A stretch of 7,930 nt of DNA, from NCBI GenBank assembly GCA_013696665.1, contig JACCYC010000114.1, forward strand, positions 1 to 7,930. The letters are read 5' to 3'. Below the pieces are notes generated by a model. That model did no database searches. It saw only the letters and a list, made by a program, of their open reading frames with translations, and was not told where the DNA came from. Within the stretch, counting starts at the first letter, position 1. Each line of letters starts with the position of its first letter. This document shows, piece by piece, positions 1 to 6,187 of the stretch. This DNA is from Burkholderiaceae bacterium. GTDB taxonomy: Bacteria > Pseudomonadota > Gammaproteobacteria > Burkholderiales > Burkholderiaceae_F. Both the position numbers and the translations under genes were made by a program.

Positions 1-600
1 GACAAAATTCGAGAAGAGGCGAGACGGGCGGTGGCCGATCGAGATCGCAAGGATGCACTGGCCGTGCAGCTCGAGAACCAACTGCAGATCGACCGCGCCG
101 CTCAGGAGCAGGCGCAGAGGCAACTTAAGGCACTCGAGAATGAGAATGCCCGGCTTAAGGAGGATTTGTCATTTTTCGAGAGCTTGCTTCCAACGCCAGC
201 GAATTCGAAGGGCGTTGTAATTCGCAGCTTCCGGTTACAGGCGCTCAATGACGGAGGACGCGAAACAGGGCGCGAAGCGGTCCGTACTACCGCCAGCGGG
301 CCCGCCCAGGAACCGCAGGCGCTGCGATATCGCTTGTTGGTACAGCAAAGTGGTCGGCCAGAGCGGGACTTCGTGGGTTTGGTGTCGCTGACGATCAGCC
401 TTCAGCAGGGCGGGCGTCCCTGGATATTGCAATTGCCCGACACAACCGTTCCAGAAGCCGGTCCCGCGCCTTTGTCATTTCGGCACTATCAACGCGTCGA
501 AGGGACATTTGAACTTCCGGAAGGCGCGGTAGTTCGATCGGTGCAGGTGAAGATTCAAGCGAATGGCGAAGTGCGTGCGCAGCAAACTTTCACAATGTGA
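1..600 (+). CDS. DUF6776-like coiled-coil protein, 5' truncated by the window edge
   Basis: The reading frame is open from base 1, so the true start lies upstream. The GTG at 31 is an internal valine codon in an open frame, not a supported start. 199 residues are visible. Visible residues 1-60 are highly charged and rich in Glu, Gln, Arg, Ala and Leu with heptad-like spacing, so a coiled coil is likely, ending near FFESLLP. The rest looks like a compact beta-rich domain (GVVIRSFRLQAL, YRLLVQQSG, LVSLTISLQQGG). This architecture and the position just before a bactofilin fit the DUF6776 family as I recall it from betaproteobacteria. Members often have an N-terminal membrane segment, but that part is not in the window. 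The stop codon contributes bases to the bactofilin ribosome site, so the two genes are probably co-transcribed and translationally coupled. The molecular function is unknown. The family call rests on memory and context. Confidence 0.75.
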   Translation, partial: DKIREEARRAVADRDRKDALAVQLENQLQIDRAAQEQAQRQLKALENENARLKEDLSFFESLLPTPANSKGVVIRSFRLQALNDGGRETGREAVRTTASGPAQEPQALRYRLLVQQSGRPERDFVGLVSLTISLQQGGRPWILQLPDTTVPEAGPAPLSFRHYQRVEGTFELPEGAVVRSVQVKIQANGEVRAQQTFTM

Positions 601-602
601 GG
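599..602 (+). promoter_or_regulatory. Ribosome binding site of the bactofilin gene
   Basis: GAGG lies seven bases before the ATG at 610 and overlaps the TGA stop of the upstream gene (598-600). This supports both the chosen start and translational coupling of the pair. Confidence 0.6.
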
Positions 603-609
603 TAACACG

Positions 610-1023
610 ATGTTTGGAAACAAACCGGCACCCCCAAAGACCATCGGCACGCTGATTGGAAATGGCACCACGATTGAGGGGAACCTGTCCTATACTGGAG
701 GGTTGCGCATCGACGGGACTGTGAAGGGCGACGTCCGTTGTGCCAACTCCGATGCCTGTATGGTCGTAGTCAGCGAAATGGGGCACATTGAAGGCGAGGT
801 TCATGCAGCGCACCTGGTTGTCTCGGGTCGAATCACGGGCCCCGTACACATCAGCGAGTTGCTGGAACTTCAGCCGAAAGCGCGCATCACAGGTGATGTG
901 CACTATCGGGCGATCGAAATACACCAGGGCGCAGTGGTCGAAGGCCGTTTGATCTACCAGTCGTCCGACAAGCGGCCAGCGACATTGAAATTGGCTGCCG
1001 GCGGCGCCATTTCAGAGACTTGA
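610..1023 (+). CDS. Bactofilin (polymer-forming cytoskeletal protein)
   Basis: This 137-residue protein has the bactofilin pattern: a short polar N-terminal tail (about 1-12), then a glycine/valine-periodic right-handed beta-helix core from about residue 13 to 115. Core strings include the family hallmark GLRIDGTVKGDV (31-42), GHIEGEVHAAHLVVSGRITGPV and ARITGDVHYRAIEIHQGAVVEG. A short disordered tail follows. Bactofilins polymerise without nucleotide into filaments at the inner membrane. In several bacteria they localise wall-modifying enzymes. No transmembrane segment is seen here. The ATG at 610 is preceded by GAGG at 599-602, seven bases away, which overlaps the upstream stop codon. An M23 peptidase, a recurrent genomic partner of bactofilins, is encoded about 1.6 kb downstream on the other strand. 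Which wall process it serves here is inference. Confidence 0.93.
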   Translation: MFGNKPAPPKTIGTLIGNGTTIEGNLSYTGGLRIDGTVKGDVRCANSDACMVVVSEMGHIEGEVHAAHLVVSGRITGPVHISELLELQPKARITGDVHYRAIEIHQGAVVEGRLIYQSSDKRPATLKLAAGGAISET

Positions 1024-1046
1024 GCGCCGGGTGCGGCGCCTATACT
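1020..1046 (+). promoter_or_regulatory. Possible sigma70 promoter of erpA
   Basis: TTGAGC (1020-1025) and TATACT (1041-1046) resemble -35 and -10 boxes. The spacer is only 15 bp, shorter than ideal. The -35 box overlaps the bactofilin stop codon. Transcription would begin near 1053, leaving about 44 bases before the erpA ATG. The 73-base gap makes a separate erpA promoter reasonable, but this match alone is weak. Confidence 0.35.
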
Positions 1047-1096
1047 GGGTCCAGTGCAAGCAGTTGCAGAGCTTTCAAATTGAATTGGAGTGATGG

Positions 1097-1447
1097 ATGA
1101 ACGCTGTAGCCGAGATGCCGGCCCCTTTGGTTTTTACGGACGCTGCGGCGTCCAAGGTAAAAAGCTTGATTGAGGAGGAGGGCAACTCCGATCTCAAGCT
1201 GCGCGTGTTCGTACAGGGCGGCGGCTGCTCTGGGTTTCAGTATGGTTTCACATTCGACGAAATTGTCAATGAAGACGATTCGACGATGGAAAAAAACGGC
1301 GTGATGCTGCTGATCGATTCGATGAGTTATCAGTATCTGGTCGGTGCCGAAATCGATTACAAGGAAGATCTAGAGGGCGCCCAGTTCGTGATCAAGAATC
1401 CGAATGCAACGACTACGTGTGGCTGCGGCTCTTCTTTCTCGGCATAA
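1097..1447 (+). CDS. erpA: ErpA, iron-sulfur cluster insertion protein (A-type carrier)
   Basis: This 116-residue A-type carrier binds an Fe-S cluster and delivers it to apoproteins in the cytoplasm. In proteobacteria the targets include isoprenoid-synthesis enzymes and respiratory complexes. The three conserved cysteine ligands are present: Cys44 in GGGCSGFQYGF and Cys108/Cys110 in the C-terminal TTTCGCGSSF. Between them lies the family core VNEDDSTMEKNGVMLLIDSMSYQYLVGAEIDYKEDLEGAQFVIKNPNA. The sequence is very close to Burkholderiales ErpA as I recall it, which separates it from IscA and SufA. The start is set by GGAG at 1087-1090, six bases before the ATG, and the N-terminal MNAVAEMPAPLVFTDAA matches family starts. 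It faces anmK convergently, and a shared terminator lies between them. No IscR site is evident upstream. Confidence 0.97.
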   Translation: MNAVAEMPAPLVFTDAAASKVKSLIEEEGNSDLKLRVFVQGGGCSGFQYGFTFDEIVNEDDSTMEKNGVMLLIDSMSYQYLVGAEIDYKEDLEGAQFVIKNPNATTTCGCGSSFSA

Positions 1448-1464
1448 CGCTGTGTACGGATAAC

Positions 1465-1488
1465 AAAAAGGCGCCAGCGGCGCTTTTT
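1465..1488. terminator. Bidirectional intrinsic terminator between erpA and anmK
   Basis: GCGCC (1471-1475) pairs with GGCGC (1479-1483) around an AGC loop. G1470 can wobble-pair with T1484. The stem is flanked by A5 (1465-1469) and T5 (1484-1488), so it reads as a hairpin plus U-run on both strands. It lies 17 bases after the erpA stop and 21 bases from the anmK stop, as expected for convergent genes. Confidence 0.85.
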
Positions 1489-1509
1489 ACGTCTCGCTGA
1501 GGCTGGCGG

Positions 1510-2652
1510 CTAGGCGGCTGGATAAAGCGCACCGAGGACTCTACCTCCGCGCGCACCCGTCACGCTCGGAACGTTTCCGCTGCGCCGACTGATATGCGCA
1601 TGTGCGAGCCAAGCGAACGCCAGCGCTTCGACGTGATCGGGCTCAACACCAAGGGCAGATGACGACATCACTGGACGCGGATTGCATTGTTCAGCGAGCA
1701 CGCGCCGCAAGGTGTGGTTGCGCGTTCCACCACCGCACAAGATCACGTCGGCCGCCTGCGGAAACCAGCGGTCGATAGCGGAAGCCACCACTACGCAGGT
1801 CAGGCGCGTCAGAGTCGCAAGCACGACCTCGGGAGCGGGAGCTTGTCGCTTCGGATTCTTTGACTGCCCCAGAGCACGGCTTAACCACTCAGGCGAAAAA
1901 AGCTCGCGCCCGGTGCTTTTAGGCGGCGCCGCGGTGAAGAACGGGTCTGCAAGCATCACGTCGAGCAATTGCGCATCAGGTTCTGCTGACCCCGCTATCG
2001 CACCGTCGCGGTCAAATGGCAGGCCGAAATGTTGTTGCGTCCAGAAGTCGAGCAGCAGGTTGGCCGGGCCGCAATCGAAGCCGATCACTTCGCTTTCGAG
2101 CGCGCCGTTGCCGGGCACTCCGGTCAAATTACTAATGCCGCCCAGATTGATAACCGCGCGAGCACGTGCACCTGCAAACGCCGCAACATGAAACAAGGAT
2201 GCCAGCGGCGCGCCGTGACCCCCGGCGGCGATGTCTCTGCTACGGAAGTCTGCGACGACGTCGATGCCTGTTAACTCGGCCAGCCACGCCGGCGCGTTGA
2301 GCTGCGTGCTGTAGCCCAGGTGCGGACGATGCCGCACCGTCTGACCGTGCGCACCGATCGCTCGCACCGACGCGCGCGGTACTCCGGCATTTCCCAGTAG
2401 TGCGTCGACACTCGCCGCATAAACATGCGCAAGTTCACGCGCCGCAGCGCCAGCACGCTCGATTTCATCGGCGCCCGATGAACACAGTGCGGCCAGCTCG
2501 GTGCGCAAGACGGGGGTGAAGGGCTGGTATCGATGAGCCAACGTTTTGGGAGGACACACCGAGCAATCAGCGAGCACGGCGTCGACGCCATCCAAGCTGG
2601 TGCCGGACATCAAGCCGACAAACAGCGACGCGTCGTCGGCCTGCGCAGTCAT
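1510..2652 (-). CDS. anmK: Anhydro-N-acetylmuramic acid kinase
   Basis: AnmK cleaves the 1,6-anhydro bond of anhydro-MurNAc and phosphorylates it with ATP to give MurNAc-6-phosphate. This is the cytoplasmic entry step of cell-wall sugar recycling before MurQ. The 380-residue length is normal. Family motifs are in order: the nucleotide-binding loop GLMSGTSLDGVDAVL (13-27), AHGQTVRH (101-108), AGGHGAPL (143-150), INLGGISNLT (168-177), GFDCGPAN (191-198) and ILCGGGTRN near residue 310. Asp193 in GFDCGPAN aligns by motif with the catalytic Asp. The ATG at 2652 is the only start that keeps the N-terminal loop whole, since the next Met is inside that loop. No purine-rich ribosome site precedes it. 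The start lies nine bases after the stop of the M23 gene, so reinitiation from that gene is likely. Wall-cutting upstream and wall-recycling downstream make a sensible operon. Confidence 0.96.
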   Translation of the reverse strand: MTAQADDASLFVGLMSGTSLDGVDAVLADCSVCPPKTLAHRYQPFTPVLRTELAALCSSGADEIERAGAAARELAHVYAASVDALLGNAGVPRASVRAIGAHGQTVRHRPHLGYSTQLNAPAWLAELTGIDVVADFRSRDIAAGGHGAPLASLFHVAAFAGARARAVINLGGISNLTGVPGNGALESEVIGFDCGPANLLLDFWTQQHFGLPFDRDGAIAGSAEPDAQLLDVMLADPFFTAAPPKSTGRELFSPEWLSRALGQSKNPKRQAPAPEVVLATLTRLTCVVVASAIDRWFPQAADVILCGGGTRNHTLRRVLAEQCNPRPVMSSSALGVEPDHVEALAFAWLAHAHISRRSGNVPSVTGARGGRVLGALYPAA

Positions 2653-2661
2653 GCGCAGCAG

Positions 2662-4086
2662 CTAGCGCGGGCGGTCGAAGGCGATGCTGACACGCTCCAG
2701 CAAAGCGAGCTGTTCGCGCAGCGGTGCAGCCGAGGCAGCGAAGCTTGAGAGCTGCGTGGGCGCCAGCGGTTGCGCTGACGGCAACTCTGCCGTCAACGGA
2801 TTTACGTGAATGTCGTGCACCTTCAATTCGAAGTGTAAATGCGGACCGGTAGCCCACCCTGTCATCCCGACCGCGCCAACGACGTCGCTTTGGCCGATTC
2901 GAACACCCTGCCGCAAGCCAGGCGCGATGGATTGCAAATGCGCATACAGCGAGGCGTGCTTGCCGTCATGCTGAATCTCGACCACGTTGCCGTAGCCGCG
3001 TTGCCAGCCGGCGAACAAGACCACGCCTTCGGCAATCGCACGTACAGCAGTACCGGCGGCAGCCGCGTAGTCGACGCCTCGATGAGCTGCGTCGTATCCA
3101 AAAATTGGATGCGTGCGGCTGCTACTGAAGCCCGAGCTCACGCGCGTGTAGACGAGCGGAGATCGCAAAAATGCCTGCTTTAGGCTGCGTCCGTCAGCTG
3201 CATAGAAGCCGCCATGCTTGGATCCGTTTGCGAACCAGTAGGCTGAAACCCGCTTGGCTCCAACTTCAAACTCAACCGCCAGCAAGCGTCCGGCGCGTAG
3301 ATATTCACCCGACGCATACAGCGCTTCGTAGATCACCCGAAATCGGTTGCCGCGCTGCAAGTCGCGATGAAAGTCGATCTCGCTTTCAAGGGCATCGACC
3401 ATCTGCTGCGCGACTGCATCGGGAATATCGGCTTCGTCGGTAGCGCCGAACAGCGACCCCCGCACCTCGCCCGCTTTGAGCTCAACTCGACGCTCGAGCG
3501 CTACGTCGGATTCCGAAACGCGAAACACCTGAGCTGCAGTCGAATTACGATCGAGCGTCAACACGCGCGAAGTTGCCAATACACCGTCGAGCTCACCTGC
3601 GCCATGTGCTTTAAGCCAGCGCAAGCGCCCGTCTGATGTGATGTTTGCTTGAATAAAGCGACCGGGAGCAAGCCGCACCAGGGCCCGCGCCGACGCATCT
3701 GTCTGAGCAAAGCGCAACGCGGAGGCGTCATCGATGCCGAGCCGACTGAACAGGGCTGCCAGCGTCTCTCCGCGCTGCACTCGCACTTCGCGCACGTGCG
3801 TATCTTCGCGGGCGACCAGCTCGGCGACCTGTTCGGCAATCGAGGGAGTGGCTACGGCTTCTATCACCGGCCGCATCTGCGATTCGTCCAACTGAAATGC
3901 TGTCGGTACGGCTGCGAGCGCTGCAATAGCAGCCGAAAGCGGAAGCAGCGACAAGACAGCTGATAACTCGATTCGCTTACGCTGCGTCCGATCGAGTTGT
4001 TTCCATTTTCTTGACACCAGACGAAAACCCAGTCGCGTGTCGTTTGCAAAAACTGCAAATCGTTTGGATAGAATCGACAATGGCAT
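2662..4086 (-). CDS. Membrane-anchored M23 peptidoglycan metallopeptidase (MepM-like)
   Basis: This 474-residue protein is a predicted zinc endopeptidase acting on peptidoglycan cross-links in the periplasm. About 40 basic, polar residues come first, then one hydrophobic segment (about 42-64) suited to an N-in membrane anchor. A LysM/OapA-like region follows (VQRGETLAALFSRLGID, 103-119), then a middle domain. The M23 catalytic domain spans about 310-435. The zinc ligand motif is HRGVDY (His335, Asp339). His383 lies in YAHL, and His416 and His418 in GPHLHFEL. All expected catalytic residues are present, so it should be active. The layout resembles E. coli MepM. The exact bond cut cannot be read from sequence. 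The ATG at 4086 gives the longest form but has no clear ribosome site. A GTG at 4017 would still keep the membrane segment. It probably forms an operon with anmK. Confidence 0.93.
   Translation of the reverse strand: MPLSILSKRFAVFANDTRLGFRLVSRKWKQLDRTQRKRIELSAVLSLLPLSAAIAALAAVPTAFQLDESQMRPVIEAVATPSIAEQVAELVAREDTHVREVRVQRGETLAALFSRLGIDDASALRFAQTDASARALVRLAPGRFIQANITSDGRLRWLKAHGAGELDGVLATSRVLTLDRNSTAAQVFRVSESDVALERRVELKAGEVRGSLFGATDEADIPDAVAQQMVDALESEIDFHRDLQRGNRFRVIYEALYASGEYLRAGRLLAVEFEVGAKRVSAYWFANGSKHGGFYAADGRSLKQAFLRSPLVYTRVSSGFSSSRTHPIFGYDAAHRGVDYAAAAGTAVRAIAEGVVLFAGWQRGYGNVVEIQHDGKHASLYAHLQSIAPGLRQGVRIGQSDVVGAVGMTGWATGPHLHFELKVHDIHVNPLTAELPSAQPLAPTQLSSFAASAAPLREQLALLERVSIAFDRPR
4043..4059. 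repeat. Inverted repeat TTTGCA-N5-TGCAAA near the M23 start
   Basis: TTTGCA (4043-4048) and TGCAAA (4054-4059) are perfect 6-bp arms separated by five bases. The repeat lies inside the annotated 5' end of the M23 gene and just upstream of a -10-like TAGAAT on the plus strand. It could be an operator for the divergent region, or chance within coding sequence. Confidence 0.3.
4044..4074 (+). promoter_or_regulatory. Possible distal promoter of tyrS
   Basis: TAGAAT (4069-4074) matches the -10 consensus at five of six positions. TTGCAA (4044-4049) is a partial -35 box at a long 19-bp spacing. A transcript would start near 4081 and cross the hairpin at 4108-4135 before tyrS. The site overlaps the annotated N-terminal codons of the M23 gene. 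A second -10-like string, TATAGA (4149-4154), lies after the hairpin but has no recognisable -35. Confidence 0.3.
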
Positions 4087-4107
4087 CTACCGAAGAAACT
4101 GAATGGA

Positions 4108-4135
4108 AAAAAGCGCACGCCACGGTGCGCTTTTT
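4108..4135. terminator. Perfect terminator-like hairpin between the divergent M23 and tyrS genes
   Basis: AAAAAGCGCAC (4108-4118) pairs perfectly over 11 bp with GTGCGCTTTTT (4125-4135) around a GCCACG loop. It has a T-run on each strand, so it should terminate in both directions. It sits 68 bases before the tyrS ATG and 21 bases before the annotated M23 ATG, where no upstream gene needs a terminator. It may insulate the divergent promoters, or act as an attenuator or end a short RNA. Confidence 0.75.
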
Positions 4136-4203
4136 ATTGACGGCGCAGTATAGACGCGAAGCGGGCGCTACGTGCCCGAACACTTGGACCTGATACCGCA
4201 TAC

Positions 4204-5442
4204 ATGCGCACCCCGAGCAAAATTTACACGGTCGGACCGTCAGTGGAACATGCGCTTTCGCAAATAAAGCGCGGCTGCGATGAATTGATCGTGGAAGCCG
4301 AGTTCGCGCAGAAGCTCGCGCGCGCTGAGGCGACCGGGAGACCGTTGCGCTGCAAGCTCGGGCTCGATGCAACCGCCCCGGATATTCATCTTGGGCACAC
4401 CGTGGTGCTTAACAAGCTGCGCCAGCTGCAGGATCTGGGTCACACCGTCATTTTCTTGATAGGCGACTTCACGGCGCTGATTGGCGATCCGTCCGGGCGC
4501 AACGCGACGCGGCCCGCGTTAACACGTGAGCAGGTCGACGAGAACTCCTGCACTTACTTCGACCAGGCTGGGTTGGTTCTGAGGCGTGACAAGACCGAGA
4601 TCAGATACAACTCGGAATGGTCGGAGCCTCTCGGTGCCGCGGGGATGATCAAACTGGCAGCGCACTACACGCTCGCCCGGTTGCTCGAGCGCGACGATTT
4701 TGCAAAGCGCTTTCGCGATAACACACCCATTGCGATGCATGAGCTGCTCTATCCGCTGATGCAGGGTTATGACTCGGTGGCGCTCGAGTCGGATCTTGAA
4801 CTGGGCGGAACCGATCAACGCTTCAACCTGCTGGTCGGGCGTGAGCTGCAGCGCCAATACGGGCAGGAACCGCAGTGCATTTTGACGATGCCGTTACTGG
4901 AAGGGCTTGACGGCGTTGAGAAAATGTCGAAGAGCAAGAACAACTACATCGGCATCACGGAGCCGCCTTTCGAAATGTTCTCGAAGACAATGTCAATCTC
5001 CGATGAGTTGATGTGGCGCTGGTACGACCTCGTGTCGCTACGGTCGAATGAGGAGATCAAAGCGCTAAAGCGGCAAGCCGTTGAGGGACGGAATCCACGC
5101 GACATCAAGGTGCTGCTGGCGCGCGAAATCGTCGCCCGTTTTCACTCCGAGCAGGCTGCAGAAGTTGCTGCATTCGAGTTCAAGTCGCGCTTCAAGATGG
5201 GCGCAATCCCGAACGACATGCCCGACGTGGCGGTGAAAAGTGTCAATGGTGGAATATCCATTTCCGCGCTGCTGAAGCAGGCGGGACTGGCGCCATCGAC
5301 GAGTGAAGCGAATCGAAACATCGACCAGGGCGGCGTGAAGATCGACGGTTCGAAAGTTGATGATCGAGCGCTGATTGTCAGACCGGGGACGTACGTGGTT
5401 CAGGTCGGCAAGCGCAAATGGGCGCGCGTGACGGTGGCGTAA
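4204..5442 (+). CDS. tyrS: Tyrosyl-tRNA synthetase
   Basis: TyrS is a class I synthetase that activates tyrosine with ATP and charges tRNA-Tyr in the cytoplasm, acting as a dimer. The 412-residue length is typical. The Rossmann catalytic domain carries the HIGH-type motif HLGH (62-65) within KLGLDATAPDIHLGHTVVLNK, the strings IGDFTALIGDPSGRNATRP (86-104) and YPLMQGYDSVALESDLELGGTDQRFN, and the second ATP motif KMSKS (240-244). A C-terminal S4 RNA-binding domain spans about 350-410 (ISALLKQAGLAPSTSEANRNIDQGGVKIDG). It closely resembles the Burkholderiales enzyme as I recall it. The ATG at 4204 gives the usual N-terminal length, but there is no good ribosome site before it. It ends in tandem stops, TAA then in-frame TGA. 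It is divergent from the M23 gene and heads the plus-strand block through glyA. Transcription control may involve the upstream hairpin. Confidence 0.98.
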   Translation: MRTPSKIYTVGPSVEHALSQIKRGCDELIVEAEFAQKLARAEATGRPLRCKLGLDATAPDIHLGHTVVLNKLRQLQDLGHTVIFLIGDFTALIGDPSGRNATRPALTREQVDENSCTYFDQAGLVLRRDKTEIRYNSEWSEPLGAAGMIKLAAHYTLARLLERDDFAKRFRDNTPIAMHELLYPLMQGYDSVALESDLELGGTDQRFNLLVGRELQRQYGQEPQCILTMPLLEGLDGVEKMSKSKNNYIGITEPPFEMFSKTMSISDELMWRWYDLVSLRSNEEIKALKRQAVEGRNPRDIKVLLAREIVARFHSEQAAEVAAFEFKSRFKMGAIPNDMPDVAVKSVNGGISISALLKQAGLAPSTSEANRNIDQGGVKIDGSKVDDRALIVRPGTYVVQVGKRKWARVTVA

Positions 5443-5451
5443 TGAGTTCGC

Positions 5452-5502
5452 CGAGCGTTGCCGTCGTATCGTCGGTCATGCCAGTTAGTTTACGAACGCT
5501 CG
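5452..5502. repeat. Inverted repeat CGAGCGTT / AACGCTCG between tyrS and the PEBP gene
   Basis: CGAGCGTT (5452-5459) and AACGCTCG (5495-5502) are perfect 8-bp inverted arms 35 bases apart. No T-run follows the second arm, so it is not a standard intrinsic terminator. It could fold in the tyrS-PEBP transcript, or be a weak operator or mRNA stability element. A -10-like TATGAT follows at 5505-5510 without a good -35. Confidence 0.3.
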
Positions 5503-5548
5503 CCTATGATGGCCGCCAATATAAGCTTCGCAATATGCGGGGAACACG

Positions 5549-6187
5549 ATGAAGCTAACGAGTGATTCGATTCATGACCAGCAACCTATTTCCGCGGACT
5601 TTGCGTTCTGCAAGACCGACCCGACGAAGCATGTAACGCTGTCATCCAACCACAATCCTCAGCTTGCCTGGGACGAAGTTCCCGAGCATGCGAAATCATT
5701 TGCTTTGATATGCCATGACCCGGACGTGCCGAGTAGTCCGGAAGATTTGTTCAAGGAAGATCGAGAGATTCCTGCGACCTTGCCGCGGGTCGATTTTTAT
5801 CACTGGGTATTGGTCGATATTCCGCCGACGCAGCGCGCAATCGAGGCTGCGACGTATTCGAAAGCGGTCAAGCCCCGTGGCAAGAATGGTCCTGCCGGGC
5901 CCAACAACACGCGCCAGGGGTTGAACGGGTACACGCAGTGGTTCGCGAATGACCACGATATGAACGGTGATTATTTTGGTTACGACGGACCGTGCCCGCC
6001 GTGGAACGACTCGATTGCGCATCGTTATGTATTCACGCTTTACGCGCTCGACATCGATCGTGTGCCGCTCGACGGCAAATTCACCGGCGCGGAGGTGCTG
6101 AAGGCCATCGACGGACATGTACTCGCTAAAGCAGAGCTGACCGGGACTTACACGCTGAACCCGCGGCTCACAGCGGATGCCGAATGA
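5549..6187 (+). CDS. YbhB/YbcL-type phosphatidylethanolamine-binding protein (PEBP, RKIP-like)
   Basis: This 212-residue PEBP-fold protein is related to E. coli YbhB and YbcL. The family binds anionic, phosphate-bearing ligands in a conserved pocket. The bacterial role is poorly known and no reaction is established. The pocket motifs are present: the DPDxP motif in ICHDPDVP (54-61), FYHWVLVDIP (83-92), the glycine-rich loop GKNGPAGPNN (111-120), GDYFGYDGPCPP (140-151) and AHRYVFTLYALD (157-168). There is no signal peptide, so it should be cytosolic, unlike YbcL. The ATG at 5549 has GGGGA at 5539-5543, five bases upstream. The stop overlaps the next start (ATGA, 6184-6187), giving translational coupling to the phosphatase. 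I recall dtd in this slot in related genomes, so this may be a local replacement or insertion. That comparison is from memory. Confidence 0.92.
   Translation: MKLTSDSIHDQQPISADFAFCKTDPTKHVTLSSNHNPQLAWDEVPEHAKSFALICHDPDVPSSPEDLFKEDREIPATLPRVDFYHWVLVDIPPTQRAIEAATYSKAVKPRGKNGPAGPNNTRQGLNGYTQWFANDHDMNGDYFGYDGPCPPWNDSIAHRYVFTLYALDIDRVPLDGKFTGAEVLKAIDGHVLAKAELTGTYTLNPRLTADAE

Noticed and set aside
690..697. CTATACTG, repeated at 1040-1047 and in reverse at 4146-4153, considered as a shared promoter motif
   Set aside because: The first copy encodes the conserved bactofilin residues near LSYTGGLRIDG. The third, read on the minus strand, would start transcription straight into the hairpin. Three copies are not convincing as a regulon.
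475..924. 149-codon minus-strand frame opposite the bactofilin gene
   Set aside because: It spans the end of one real gene and most of another in antisense. No ribosome site or recognisable motif supports it.
1093..1173. 26-codon frame starting four bases before erpA
   Set aside because: It is entirely out of frame with erpA, very short, and shares the erpA ribosome site at a less favourable spacing.
1682..2191. 169-codon plus-strand frame opposite anmK
   Set aside because: It is antisense to conserved anmK motifs, and its translation has shadow-frame composition (many Arg, Ser and Pro) with no domain.
4080..4193. Small frame MASTEETEWKKAH... covering the hairpin, considered as a tyrS leader peptide
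   Set aside because: It has only one Tyr codon, no ribosome site, and would start at the putative transcription start. It is no better than chance as an attenuation peptide.
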